Program-made: the position numbers and the translations under genes
Shown: piece by piece, positions 24,603-36,540 of the stretch
How the letters are laid out: every line of letters starts with the position of its first letter
Numbering within the stretch: the first letter of the stretch is position 1
The notes under the pieces: model-generated
Told to the model about the DNA's origin: nothing
Database searches by the model: none
Seen by the model: the letters and a program-made list of their open reading frames with translations, nothing else
DNA from: Bondarzewia mesenterica
Lineage: Eukaryota; Basidiomycota; Agaricomycetes; Russulales; Bondarzewiaceae
Length of the DNA stretch: 51,233 nt
NCBI GenBank assembly: GCA_004802705.1
Contig: SGPL01000218.1
Location: 1-51,233, forward strand
Reading direction: 5' to 3'

Positions 24603-27600
24603 ATGATGATGGCATCAGGGAGGGCTTGGCTAGATGAGATGATTCATCTTTTGAGAGCTAAATTCTATCAAATGATCTTATTGATACCATCTCTAATGGG
24701 TCAGCCATTCAAATCTCTCTCTGTCTCTCTCTTCTCACCTTTTTCTCCCTCCTGTGCACTAAAGTTTTATATTCCCCAAATGAATGAAAATGCTGCCTTA
24801 TTTACCACCACTGAAATCATCATACTCATCCACAATTTAGAAGACTAGCTCTCCCAAAAGTGAAAAGGTCGAAATAAATTGGAACAGAATTTAAATTGGG
24901 ACTTTAGATGGTCAAGGCCAAAGGGGACCATGTCTGACATCCCTCTCAAAAAGGCTAGATACATTATAAAGATGAAAAAGGTGAGTTTGCCATTGAATAC
25001 AGACTCAGCGTGCTCAGTAACAGTGACTGCCATCCTCACAGAAAATTACTGACTGGTTTGAGTTTTGGCTCCCACAAAAACTGGTAAAGAACAAGATCAA
25101 TTATTTCTGCTATTAAACTGCCGCATAAGTCATCCAGAAGGTCAGAAAGAAGGAGATTCAGGCATATATCGATAAGAAGTACTCTATTATGCTGGCCACT
25201 TTTTGACAATTCATCATATACTATCAGGAGGCCTTGTGGGAGGTCAAGGCCAAGTTGTCAGCTAGTAAGCTTAAAAAGTATGATGAGCTTGCTAATAAAT
25301 GAAATGCAGCAACTCTACCACTAAAGGTACAAAAAAAAGTGAGTGGAGTCCCTCTGTTATAATCTCTATGATGCTGATAATGACATAGTCTCACTGAGAA
25401 ACATGGCCATCAATACATTAAGGAATTCATGAAACAGATGTATAGGCAGCTCAGCATGAGGGTGTTCATGCTGCATGCCTCTCAAAATAAGGACAAAAAA
25501 AATAATATACACATAGTAAGTTTCTTTTCAGTTTCAGGCTGATAGAAGCAGAGCTGATAGTGTCAGCTTTAGCAGTCATGATTACAATGCAGAAAATGTG
25601 ACTTTGTCATTCATTAAGACATATCCTGAGTAGACGACAAGAAATATCTTAAAAGATTGGGGCAATTATTCTAAGAAGTCATTTGGTAAGTGAATTCTCC
25701 AAATTATTATCTCATTTCTGACTTGTCTATATAGCTGTATCTCCTAGTGATGCCAAAGCTAATGGTGCCAAGGCCAGCAAGAAGAATAGCAAGAAGCCCT
25801 TATTGGAGTTGGCATTTGCTGAAGATGACAGAGTGATGCTTCTGATAATAGAGAAGGGCAACTAGCTAGATTTAGAGCAGATGAAGGGATTGATCCAGTC
25901 GGTGATGACAGCTGCTTACCATGAGTCCTGCTCACTGATGGCAAGACTTTTCCAAGCTGATCTTCATTGAACAAGTGAAGTAACCTCCAATGAAAAGAGT
26001 GCTGTGCCCTGAAGTAACCTTAAAGAGCATCAGAGTGAATATATTAATGCTGAATACCTCCTCAAAGGGTGTCAGATGAAGGAGTCCTCAAAAATAATGA
26101 TAATAAAGGTAGTGAAGCTGATGGACCACTAGCATGCAAGGCAGGCCAAAGAGGAACACTTAGTGGTATTTGAAGGCTACAAGGATAAGAATAGAAGAGG
26201 GCAATGGTTCCTTCAGAAGGACCTCAGAGAAAAAAAGATGAAGAAAAGGAAGGCAGCAGTAGCATCAGCCAAAGGCAAGGCAAAGGTAAAGAGAAAGGCA
26301 CTGGTGAGAGCGGCCATAAAAGAAATAGGTAAAAGTAAAAGTAAATAATCTCTAAAAGAAAAGGAGAAAGCCATGAGCCTCTAGTCTAATTTTGACCTGA
26401 AGGATGATGTTGATGTTGATAGGCAAAGTAATGACACCCAATCTAACACTGATACTGATAATGAGGATATTATTTAACAGCTTCAGGCCCTTGAGGGCAG
26501 TGACAATGAAGATAATGAGAGTGGTAGAAACATTGAAGATGAGGCATCTTCAGCCCAGATGAAGGAGTGAAAAGTGGCCATCTAGGAGCAGCTGGAGAAC
26601 CCAACCCAGATTAAGCCCAACATGGCATTGGCCAAGTTTACCATGACCTCTGACATCAACAAGTATTCTTTTCTATTGAATGTAAGTAGCAAAAGAGAAT
26701 ATAGGGATATGCTCACTGCTATATATGGCTGAGAGGTGAGCCCTTCACTCATTTACCTACTGTTTATTCCTCATATTACATAGACTCTGAAGGGATAAAG
26801 CTCACTGATGCTAAATGTGCTCATCTCAGCCTGGTGTAACTAGGCCTATATTAGTGCATTTCTTCTAAAGGAGGTTCATACCACCAAGGAGGGCTAGAAA
26901 GAGTTCATCCTTTAGCTCTCAGAATACCCACATCTGGCTAAAGAAGGTGGTCTTCTTAGCAAGAAGGACCTTTGGAGGATCTGCCTCAACATCGACTTCC
27001 TTTTGAATAACATTCATCAGAAACAGTTCTCACAGCCTGACTCCGATAGGCTTGATTTAGGATGTATAACTGAGACCCCCCTTTATGTTCTCAGCTTTAA
27101 CATCAACTTCATTAAAGCCGATAAGATGACCCTTACTCTTTACAAGCAAATCACATCTTCAGTAATGGGTGTTTGGAGGATAAATTTTAGTAGACATCAG
27201 AGTGAGGATAGTAAAGGTAGGGGCCAAGACTCCAGGATGGCCAGCCTGAGCAGCAAAGAGAACTGGCTAAATGAAAGAAATGAGAAGCAACTGAGGGTGG
27301 AAGGGCTAGTGGTGAAGGGTGCTGTGTGGCCCGCCCTAGTGGTGTCCACCTATGAACTCAAAAAGGACATCATTGTCCCCATCTTTGACCACCCATTAAC
27401 TGTAGCTGACAGGCTAATAGCAATGGACAAGGTAAGTTTAGTTTAGCATAGATATGTTGTAAAGAAACCAATTAATAAATACTGCTCAAGATAAATCTTT
27501 CCTCTCTGATTGTCTATCTAACAAATGGCCTCATCAAGATACTGAAAATATCAATGCAGACAATGCTGATGATGCTGATGCTAACACCACTGAACCCATT

Positions 27601-27943
27601 TCTCGCAAGAGACAGAAGAAGGCAAAGGCAATCAGCTCACTGATCATAGAAGTTCAGGATGAAATATTTGATTTCAAATTTAATTATATTCTACTTCACT
27701 AATGATATTATGTAACTTGCAGCTATCAAAGGGGTGAGCTGTGAAAAAGGCCAAGAAACTGCCCAAGTTTTACTCCGATGCTGATGCTGATAATAGCCCC
27801 AAGGCCAATTCTCTACCAATCAAGGCCAGAAAAAAAGAAGCCTAAAGTGAAAGCTATGAGTTTGGCCTAGTCAAGTGGTCAGCGAGGAAGGAAGCCTATT
27901 TCTCATCAAAAAAGAAGTCAGGCAGCCCATGCATCAAGCCATA
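24603..27943 (+). pseudogene. Multi-exon partner gene of the KDZ element, decayed
   Basis: Function unknown. Exon-like blocks in order: SDIPLKKARYIIKMKK (about 24,930-24,980), intron, KITDWFEFWLPQKLVKNKI and ALWEVKAKLSASKLKKYDEL (25,040-25,340), KEFMKQMYRQLSMRVFMLHA (25,420-25,480), intron, FQADRSRADSVSFSSHDYNA and WGNYSKKSFG (25,530-25,685), intron (GTAAGT), an acidic and lysine-rich middle (25,740-26,680) with nuclear-signal-like KKMKKRKAA, intron, then LTVADRLIAMDK ending an open 147-codon stretch (27,003-27,446), intron (GTAAGT), a segment with KRQKKAKAISS and a final basic tail ending about 27,941. In-frame stops break it throughout. The pattern (LxKYDELAxxWN, then V/MFML, then acidic/basic middle) is one I associate with proteins encoded next to KDZ transposases, but I cannot name a domain. 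Confidence 0.55.
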
Positions 27944-28054
27944 AATAGCCTTTTTTTCAATATATAATTGTTAGTTTTTTTTTTGTGAAAACAGTCTTTC
28001 ATGTTACAAAAGAAATATAAAAAAAATACAGCTTGTATGTAATAATAATAAAAA

Positions 28055-30190
28055 TCAGACTGGGGTGTCACCCTCCAGCTGGTCCTCATTACCATTAGTG
28101 ACTGCCCTCTCTGATGCTTCTCTACTCACTGCTAGCCTGCCTGTCATCCCCTTTTTACCCTTCATAGGCAAATCCTTGCCAAAATTGGCCTCACTGTCAG
28201 CATCAGCTTTGAGGTCGAGGTCTATGGGCCCTTCACCTAAACCCATCTCTTTACCCATTTCCTTCCTCTTGTCCTCCACTTCTACGTCCATCTTTCTATC
28301 ATCCTACACCTCCTGATCGAACAGAAAGGTGGACAGAGATAGTGCACTGAATATGGCCTCAGCTATAATCAGTATTAATGGAGGGGATAAGTGTGGTCCC
28401 CAGTTTGGTATGAAGGTGAGCAGTAGGCCCCACTAAGGTGATGGAGATAGCAGTAGTGGCAGTGGCATTAGTAAATGCCTTAATCTCAAAGGGCCCGTGA
28501 GAATGGGTGGAATGAGGAGGGGCTCTAACTCTACTATCTGCTCCAGCTGGGTGATTATCTCAAACTGATGGTTCAAGCTGGTCAGATATAGCTAGTGGTT
28601 GCTATTGCTGATCTTTCAGTAGTTCTTGAAGAGATCTTTGAGGAACACCACCCTCTCATCGAGAAACTACAGTTTCTTAGTGAGGTGGGCGATGACGGGA
28701 TCACTGTCAGTGGAGTAGTTAAGCAAGAGGAATGGGAGCACTAGGCTAGTGGTAGCATTAACAGCAGGGGGTGGAGGGCAGAGGACCTGTGGTGGGTAGA
28801 AGGGGGCCTCTTATCAGGACATGATCTCCTTCCTGATCAGCGGTGAGCATGGCAGTTTGTGAAAGTGGCATCAACAGGGATGATAGGAAAGGTGAAGGCA
28901 GGCTAAGGGAGCTCTGTGAGGATTTCACCAACGTAGTAAAACTGGGATGGGTGACTGATGCCTGAGCTACTCCATAAAAGTTAAATCACAAAAATTGAGA
29001 CAAAATAAAACTTCTTACTAGCCTTTTTGCTCTTCTCTATGTACTCCCCATTAGATCAGTAGGGCTTGCCAACCTTAGTGATGGTAGAGGGGGGTGGGGG
29101 GTCCAACAGCCAGATGTGCTTGCAGGTGAGTAGGAGAGAATAGGCAGGTAGAGGAGAATAGGCTGATAGAGGAGAATAGATTGGTGGGGAAGAACTGAAT
29201 GGTGAGCAGAATGAGGGTGGTGATGAGGGGGCAGTAGTTTGTGAAGGTGGGAGATAGTGGTGAGACTGCATGCATCTCATTGGCTTTAGCATAGCCTCTA
29301 TCATCCTATACATAGCTTCTTTGTTTTAGAGCACCTTTGTATTGCACTCCATCTTTACTCAATTGCACTCATGACAAATGGCTTGCCCTGAGAAGTAGCA
29401 TATTATCCATCATTACTGACACTTTCCATAGGACACCCTTGCCTATTCTTGCCTATCACTGTCAATGTACAGGGAGCAAAGAGGGGAGGGACTATAGACA
29501 GCAGGCTGCAAATAGGCTGGTGCTTTGGAGGCCTAGCAAAGTCAGTAGAAGAAATGAATAAATAGTGAAGTCACTTACTTTTTGCTTTACTGGCTTTGGC
29601 AGTGGGGACTCTATGTCCTCATCCTCTGACTATACTATTGCCCTGCTAATGTACTCACAGTGGCAGCACTTCTCCTTCCCTCTTCCCATTTCCCTTTCCC
29701 TTCTCCTCACTCCTCTTCTTCTCCTTATCATCCTCATTCTTCCTATATTTGTGACCTCTTTTCTCCTGTTTCTGACCTATTTCTCCACCTGTCTCCCTCT
29801 CCTCCAGGTCCTTCTGCCTTCAACACTTTTCATCCTGCTTCTCATGTTCCTCAGCTATCTCTCTACTCATCATTCTGCCCTTTCCCTTTGCTCTTCCCTT
29901 TCCCCTGTCTTTTGCCTCTCTGGCCAAAATATCTTTAATGAATGACATCAGCTTTAGGTGGGAAGGGCCTAGTTGGGTGTGGATGATAGGCTCAATCTCT
30001 GAGAGAGGATAGAGGAGAGATATCAGCCTAATATCTTCTTTCATGAGCTAGAGAGGGGAGAGGAGGAAGTTGTTGGCTAGTATAGGACTAATATTAGCAA
30101 TCAATAGATATTGATTATCCACTTGTGACTTATCAAGCTCCCACCACAAATCCTCACTGAGGTCACCATTGAATGACAAAGTCAACAGCT
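28055..30190 (-). pseudogene. Second CxxC zinc-motif protein gene, decayed
   Basis: Reads on the minus strand from about 30,190. It starts with GDLSEDLWWELDKSQVDNQY (30,160-30,100). A helical segment follows, SFIKDILAREAKDRGKGRAK (about 29,960-29,900), with a charged region next to it. A cysteine motif CHEC-x6-C (CHECNxVKMEC, about 29,400-29,370) is followed by a Pro/Ser-rich domain (29,280-29,060) and an acidic/basic C-terminal tail ending EDQLEGDTPV with a stop at 28,055-28,057. Frames change several times and stops are frequent. The overall plan resembles the gene at 10,153-11,506. It converges with the KDZ partner gene ending at about 27,941. Function unknown; DNA or RNA binding is a guess from the Cys cluster and basic regions. 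Confidence 0.5.
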
Positions 30191-31080
30191 GATGTCACAC
30201 TCAAACACAGTTTTGAACGAGAACATGGCAAAAAGAAGCACAAAATGCCTTAACTCAGCTAAGTCAACAAGCGCGATCCAGAAAATGAAGCTCGACCATT
30301 TTCTCAAGCACACTCCTATCATTCACACATACAATCCTTTAAACTTCTATTATTTCAATTATGCAGTCCTTCTCTACCATTCAAATTTTGGTCACATCCT
30401 CTACATCATCAATTTTTTGAGCCCAGAACCCAAAATGATCTCATCACAACTACCTCCTCGTTTGTTTTCATGCCTATTCTTATCCCACTGCCCTCTATCA
30501 CCGACATCCCTAATCCCTTCATGACTATAAATGCAATCCCGGAAACAGAAGGTCATTGGCAACTCCTTGATGAACCTCGCCGACCAATCAAAGTTAGCAT
30601 TTGAGTTGAAGCTCGGCCATTTGGCGTGAATGTGGAAACCCAACTGCGTGGAACAGTTTTACAAGTGATCAGGTATCAGAGATCTTGGGTAGAGTTTGAG
30701 GTGATAAGTAGAGAAGAGAGGAGTTTGCTGATTGTACCCACTCATTGGATGGACATTTCACGAATTCGATGATATTCAGTGATTATTGGGTTTGCAGGAC
30801 GTAATACCCATACGTGCATTATCATTTTGCTAGAGGATATTCTAAAGCAGAAAAAGGATAGGCAGAGGAGACAGAGGATATGAGAATGGGCTGGCTGGCT
30901 CCAGATTCCCATTTGGATTGTAATTTTCACCATCTTTACTGTCATCTTTTTCAAATCCTAACTACGTTCTTTAACTTTTTTTCACTCAATGTCTATTCTA
31001 AAATTAAGAAGAGACTTACCATTCAGTTTTCAGATTTTATTTGGATTTATTTAGATTTGAAACGGACTTCTATTTAGAAA
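30191..31080. other. Unassigned segment before Gypsy B
   Basis: A minus-strand open stretch at 30,401-30,643 and another at 30,742-30,954 give ordinary-looking protein text (for example HAKWPSFNSNANFDWSARF), possibly exons of one broken gene with a GT..AG gap between them, but I recognise no family. The rest is AT-rich. Confidence 0.35.
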
Positions 31081-32018
31081 ACCAATTTTTAAAAATGCAC
31101 TCTCCCCCTCTCTTTTTATTCACAAAATACAAATTTTAGCCTCAAAAACATCATCATTACTATCCTTGAGCAAGAATCCAACATTCCCTTATTATTTACA
31201 GACTTTACCTAAAAACAGAAATAACTGGAAAGCTGAAGAACATTGAAGAATGTTCTAGAAAAATGAGTAGGAAAAGATATACCTGGAAAGTTGAAGAAAG
31301 AAGTAGAATGTTCTACAAGAACAAGGAAGAACATTCTAGAAGAAATTGGAGGAATTTTAATAAGCAGGATCATTCAAGAAAGCAGAAGAACATTCTAGAA
31401 AAAGTAAGAATAAGAAAATGGAAGGATAAAGAAGTTAGAAGAAAATGATGGCATAAGCTGAAAAATTCAGGATGATTAGCAATGATTTGAAAATCAAGGT
31501 GATCTGCTTACTAAGCAGGTAGAGAAAAAGGTATATAAGGAGGGCTTTTGGGAGAGCAACCCCAAAGTTTTCAATTTAATTTGAGAATTCAAATTTCACT
31601 TGGATTTCTTTCTGGTGGAGAAATTCAAAACGTCTTAAGTAAAGTCAAAGTTTTTGTAGCTATCAGCTAGGTCGTAAATCCTAGGGTTCCTACAACATCT
31701 CTGGAAGCTTTATACATATTCAGTCGTAGTGTTGTTCATATTGCAACACCTGAATATAACGATTTTCTTGTGTCACTACTAGTCTGCTGCTCATCCTCTT
31801 GAACTGAAAATTCAGTTCTACTCAGATCAATGTAGAAAAAATTTCTAAAATCACAAAAATATTTTTCACAACTCTTTGTTCATCCCTTACTAAGGAAGCA
31901 CTGCAACCTTGCTTCATAAGTATCTACAGAATATCCCTCACATTGAACGATAGGTATATTCTGAGAAAGTAGGAAAATCTGACATATACCTAGGTTGAAA
32001 AACCTTTTTAACTGTGAC
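31081..32018 (+). repeat. 5' LTR of Gypsy B (left limit approximate)
   Basis: The right part is clearly related to LTR family 2: both share a GGTATATAAGGAG TATA region (31,530-31,542), then TCGTAGTGTTG, then AAGTAGGAAAA..CCTAG.TTGAAAA and an ending ..GACACC. It lies directly upstream of gag with about 75 bases between, as expected for a 5' LTR. The segment 31,240-31,440 contains several copies of a GAACATTCTAGAA-like motif on both strands, possibly U3 control repeats. The left edge was not determined. Confidence 0.65.
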
Positions 32019-32093
32019 ACCGCACCCACACCACCACCACTTCCTGTCAACATAAACCCACCTCAACCTATCTAACCACAGACTCCCAACCCA

Positions 32094-33110
32094 TTGCCAT
32101 CAAACCCATCTCCACCTCCTCTTTCCCCACCCGCACAAGGAATGGCAACTACACCATCAACCAACAAGTCAAGACCAAAGGTCAAGACTCCCTCTCTATT
32201 TAATGGGCAAAGAGAAAGCTCTAGGCTCTTTATCCTAGAATGCAACATTTATTTTAGGGCAAAGCCAAAAGAATTTCTAAATGATGCTGGGGCTGTGAAT
32301 GAATAAAGAAAAGTTCTCTTCGCTTTATCATACCTGGAAGGAGGAACAGCTGAAATTTAGAAGCAGTTGAAGATAGAAAAATACGAGGAAAATGATGACT
32401 ATGGGACCTAGAAAGGCTTCGAGGATGCTTTCATCACTCAATTTGCTGATGCAAACATCGTGACAAATGCCAAGACAAAGCCATCCCAGATCATGCAAGG
32501 AAAATGGACAGTAGATGACTTCATCACTGAATTTGCAAACCTGATATCAGAATCTGAAATAATGGAGAGCCCTGTGTTCATCGAATATTTCATGGAAGCA
32601 CTGAACCCAGTGATTGTAAAGGAGGTCTACCAAAAGAACCTGGTGCTAACCAAAATCAAGGATTGGTACAAAGATACGACTACTGTCGATAACTAGTGGC
32701 ACAAACTACAGTCCTTCCTTGGGAGACACCATCCCTCTCAGAAAGATAAAGGAAGCTGGGTACCAAGAGGAAGTAAGGCGCGTAACTCAGACACTATAGA
32801 TGTGGACAGAGGGAAGGAGTGAAGGGAGTGGAAGGGGAAGGCAAAAGTACGGGCCACCAACACCTTGTCAGAAAAGGACAAGAAGCAGTACATGGATGAA
32901 GGGTGTTGCTTCAGGTGTGGCAAAACTGGACACTGGGCTAGGGACTGCCCAGACTGAGATGTTCACACCAGAATGACAAAAGAAGAAGTAGGAAGTAGGA
33001 AGATGACTGTAGAAGAATTTAAGAAGGTCATCAGAAAGCTCTCGATGGAGGAGAGAGAAGCACTCACAGAATCTAGTGGAGAGGACAATGAGAAAGAAGA
33101 GGATTTTTGA
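32094..33110 (+). pseudogene. Gypsy B gag, in one frame with stops
   Basis: The capsid/nucleocapsid protein of an LTR retrotransposon. One reading frame holds from the ATG at 32,094 to about 33,110 (339 codons) with stops at about 32,304 and several later points. At least two of these (TAEI*KQL, YGT*KGF) fit Trp to TAG. Capsid-like text includes LFNGQRESSRLFILECNIYF and SQIMQGKWTVDDFITEFANL. A CCHC zinc knuckle, CFRCGKTGHWARDC, is at 32,907-32,948, followed by an acidic tail. Pro-rich start. The zinc knuckle would bind element RNA. Confidence 0.85.
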
Positions 33111-33229
33111 TGAGTCCAAAGTTCTAGACATGGCTTTGGACAAAAGGTTGCTACGATAACTCCATTTTTATAAAATCCACCAAGGGCGAACAATTAGAAA
33201 TTACATCTTAGATATCGCAGAGCAGCACT

Positions 33230-35622
33230 AAAAGTGTCAAAATAAAAGCAATGATAGACAATGGGGCAATCAGAAGGTTTATTCATTGGAAAGCAGTACA
33301 GAGGTACAGACTAAGAATGACAAAACTGAAAAACAAAAACAGAATTCAGAACGTCGACAACACCGAAAACATCCTAGGGTGAATTAGGGAGTTTGTCTAC
33401 CTCCAGCTATGAATTGAAAACCATGTCGAAATGATGAGGCTGTATGTATCAGATATCGGGGATGATGAGATAATTCTCGGGCTTCTCTGGCTGAGAACCC
33501 ACAATCTAACAATTGACTGGCGGAATGAGACTCTGCACTTTCAGAATTGTCCCTATTGGTGCAAAAAAAAAACTGGTGAAACTAGCAGTACTAACAGTTG
33601 CTTCAGAAAATCCTACGCAGCTGTGAAACCAAAGAAAGGGTTAGTGCGACCTTAGTCTTACAGAAGCTAGCGAAGGAAGCAGAAAAAGACAAACTAAGGA
33701 AGTTAATCGAGGAGTCTATTCCTGCCCATTACCTCAGTCACTGATGGATCTTTGAAGAAGACACATCACAAAGCTTTCTCCCCCCCTGTACCTGGGACCA
33801 TAAAATCGAGCTTAAGCCCAGTGCACCTGATGGAATTATGACAAAAATCATCCCTTTATCTAAGAATGAACAGGCTGAGCTCGACAAGTTCCTGGACGAG
33901 CATTTGAAGTGGAAGACCATTAGGACGTCCAAGTCACCCTATGTCTCTCCTTTCTTCTTTGTTAAAAAGAAGGACAAAAAGCTCTGTCCAGTACAGGATT
34001 ACCAAAACTAAATGAACACACCATCAAGAACAGATACCCTCTCCCGCTTAGCTCGGATATTATGGAAAGCCTAAAGGACAAGTGCATATTTACTAAAATG
34101 GCTATCTGCTGGGGCTACAATAATATCCGCATCAAGGAAGGAGACCAGAAAAAGGCAGCATTCCTTACCAACTGAGGATTGTTCGAACCAATGATGATGT
34201 TCTTTGGCCTGACCAACTCACCAGCAATGTTCCAAACTATAATGAACGAACTCTTCAAGGACCTAATCATGATGGAGAAGTAATCATCTACATGGACAAC
34301 ATCCTGGTAACAACCATTCACATGGAGAGACATCGGAAGCTTATAGACAAAATACTCCATCGACTGGCAGAAAATGACCTCTTTCTCAAACCGAAAAAAT
34401 GTACCTTCGAAGCGAGAAAGGTGGACTACTTGGGGTTTATCATCTCCCATGACAAAATAGAGATGGACCCAATAAAAGTCGAAGGGCTTTCCAACTGGCC
34501 TATACTTCGAAAGATATGAGACGTCCGGTCATTCCTATGGTTTGGCAACTTCTACCNGTGCTTCATCAAGGGGTATGCCTGCCTNGCACAACNCATGCAT
34601 GACCTCACGAAAAAAGGATGCCAGATGGCACTGGGGGGGAACCCCAGCAGAAGGCATTTGATGCACTGAAAAAATGCATTCACATTCACACCAGTGCTGA
34701 TCCAACCTGACACCATGAGGCCATTTAGGGTCGACATGAATGCTTCGCTCATGGCTACAGGAGGAATCCTGCTACAGTAGAGAGAAGACGGAAAGTGGCA
34801 CCCATGCACCTACCTCTCTAAAGGATTTTCTTTGGTGGAACAAAACTATGACGTTTATGACAGGGAGCTACTGGCCATTGTCTGAGCCTTTGAAGCATGG
34901 AGACACTTTTTTGGAAGGCTCGGACNACGTANTAGAAGTCCACTCCAACCACAAAAACNTGACATTCTACAAAGATGCCCATAAACTGAACCACCGACAA
35001 GCTCAGTGGGCACTTTTTCTTGACCCATTTCAACTTCGAAATCCACCATNTCAAAGGGGCAGAGTGCGTGCCAGATGGTCTGTCTTGATGGCCAGACTTC
35101 NATGATGGAAAATCAGACAATGAAGAGTGAATTCTCCTAGATCAGGTGCTGTTCATAAAAGCACTCACATCAGAAGAAGACTCGGTCANNACCTCCCTGA
35201 AGGATCAGATTAGGGAGTCAGAGAATATGGANGATNAAATTGTCCTCACCNTGNAACTCATAAAGTCTACCGGACCTAGAANAATGTCAAAGGGAATNGA
35301 GGAATAGAACACAGAAGATGGCCTAATCCTCTTCAGGGGANGTATTTACATTCTGAAAGATCAGGACCTCTGCTGAGAGATCGTTTAACAGCACCATGAC
35401 CCACCTGCTGCAGGCCATCCTAGAGAATGGAAAACAGTGGAAATAGTACAAAGGGATTTTTGGTGGCCAGGTATGACAGTATTCATTAAAGAATACATCA
35501 AAGGATGTGCAACCTGCCAGGCATCAAAGAGCCAGCCCAACAGGGTAGGAGTACTAATGATCTCTATACCAGCCGACATCCACGCACTTCCATTCCAAGT
35601 GGTCTCGACTGATTTCATCACG
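33230..35622 (+). pseudogene. Gypsy B pol (protease, RT, RNase H, part of integrase)
   Basis: Protease: KAMIDNGAIRRFIHWKA at about 33,247, with DNG where D-S/T-G is expected, then [90 protein letters not shown], and the active site as YMDN (34,289-34,300) instead of YMDD. RT connection and RNase H follow (HRKLIDKILHRLAENDLFLK, VDYLGFIISHDKI, YDRELLAIV), with Ns from 34,558 on. Integrase starts with an HHCC-like domain (GHPREWKTVEIVQRDFWWPG, then CATCQASK) and reaches FQVVSTDFIT, where it is cut at about 35,622 by an LTR of family 2. Stops and frame breaks are frequent. Confidence 0.85.
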
Positions 35623-35623
35623 G

Positions 35624-36540
35624 TGTCGCGGTGAAAACAGGTTTTTGATCTAGGTAAGTAATCAGATTTTCCTACTTTCTCAGACCTTACTTATTGTTCG
35701 ATGAGGAATTCTAAGTAAGCTGTGATGGGTGAGATTCGTAAGCTTAGCTTTTGCAAAAATCCAGATCAAATTGGGGAACAAACTATGTAAGATTTTGAAT
35801 TCGACGAAAATCCTACCTGCTATATCAAACTGAGTGAGTCTTGGCACTGCAAGACTCAGAGGGTGAAATAACTGCGTGAGAATATCTGACTGATGATCAC
35901 TGAAACAATGTATTATTCAAGTGCGCATGCTGGCAACACTATGACTGAATACAAAACAAAGCCCTGCTAGTCTAGGATTTACGACCTACTGACTAGATGA
36001 GTTCGACTATCTAAACTGTAGACTTAGTCTGGCTGAATAAACTGCACTCTCCTAGTCCGAAATCTTGCTCCTTATATACCTTTCACCACCCTCAGATTGA
36101 TGATGGCTGAGGCAGATGAGTCAGCAAAATGCACATAGTGCATTTGCCTAATTTGTCTGTTATTCTATGTGCACATGCGGCTCTTATTTCTAGCAAGTTC
36201 TGCATCCTTCTCTAGCATTCTGATGCATGTGCTACTCTCAGGCACAAGGTTTCCAGAACCTTCCAGTTCCCGCCGGCATATGCCAGACCTGATATCGCCA
36301 CCAAATCTAAGGAAAATTCGAAAAAATCACAAAAATAATATGTAGACACATATGTCCATTCTGCAGAATATCAATCAATGATAAGAGGTAGGGAATGTAT
36401 ATCAGGTGAGGGGTGCATGAAAGAGTGTGAATCAGTAACAAGAAGAATAAATAATAAATGAGTGCTCAAGTCAGAATCATTTCAAACTGATGGAATATTC
36501 ACATCAGATGATGGAGAAGGCGGAGGTGCGTTGTACTGGT
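35624..36540 (-). repeat. LTR family 2, left copy (minus orientation)
   Basis: Matches 40,793-41,714 in reverse complement across about 900 bases. On the minus strand it ends TTTTCACCGCGACA. Its TATATAAG box is at 36,071-36,080. Similarity with the other copy begins around ACCAGTACAAC at 36,530-36,540. The left neighbour is Gypsy B integrase and the right neighbour is an unrelated ORF, so it is not a simple solo LTR in one target; a rearrangement or assembly join must lie at one edge. No polypurine tract precedes it. Confidence 0.8.

Larger units (their letters stand above)
18455..30190. mobile_element. Probable composite KDZ transposon remnant
   Basis: A KDZ transposase, a divergent partner and a convergent CxxC gene lie together with similar decay and composition, so they are likely one old element of about 11.7 kb. 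I did not find terminal inverted repeats, so the limits are only those of the coding matches, and the CxxC gene may be an independent insertion. Confidence 0.45.

Noticed and set aside
29565..29945. Plus-strand ORF rich in Leu/Phe that looks like a membrane protein
   Set aside because: It is the antisense of the charged Lys/Glu/Arg-rich region of the minus-strand CxxC gene; CT-rich DNA gives spurious hydrophobic text.
2389..30190. Frequent in-frame TGA/TAG taken as a possible variant genetic code
   Set aside because: The Plavaka partner and the orphan ORF use standard stops over long frames, and the stops in transposons are mixed with frameshifts. Mutational decay explains it.
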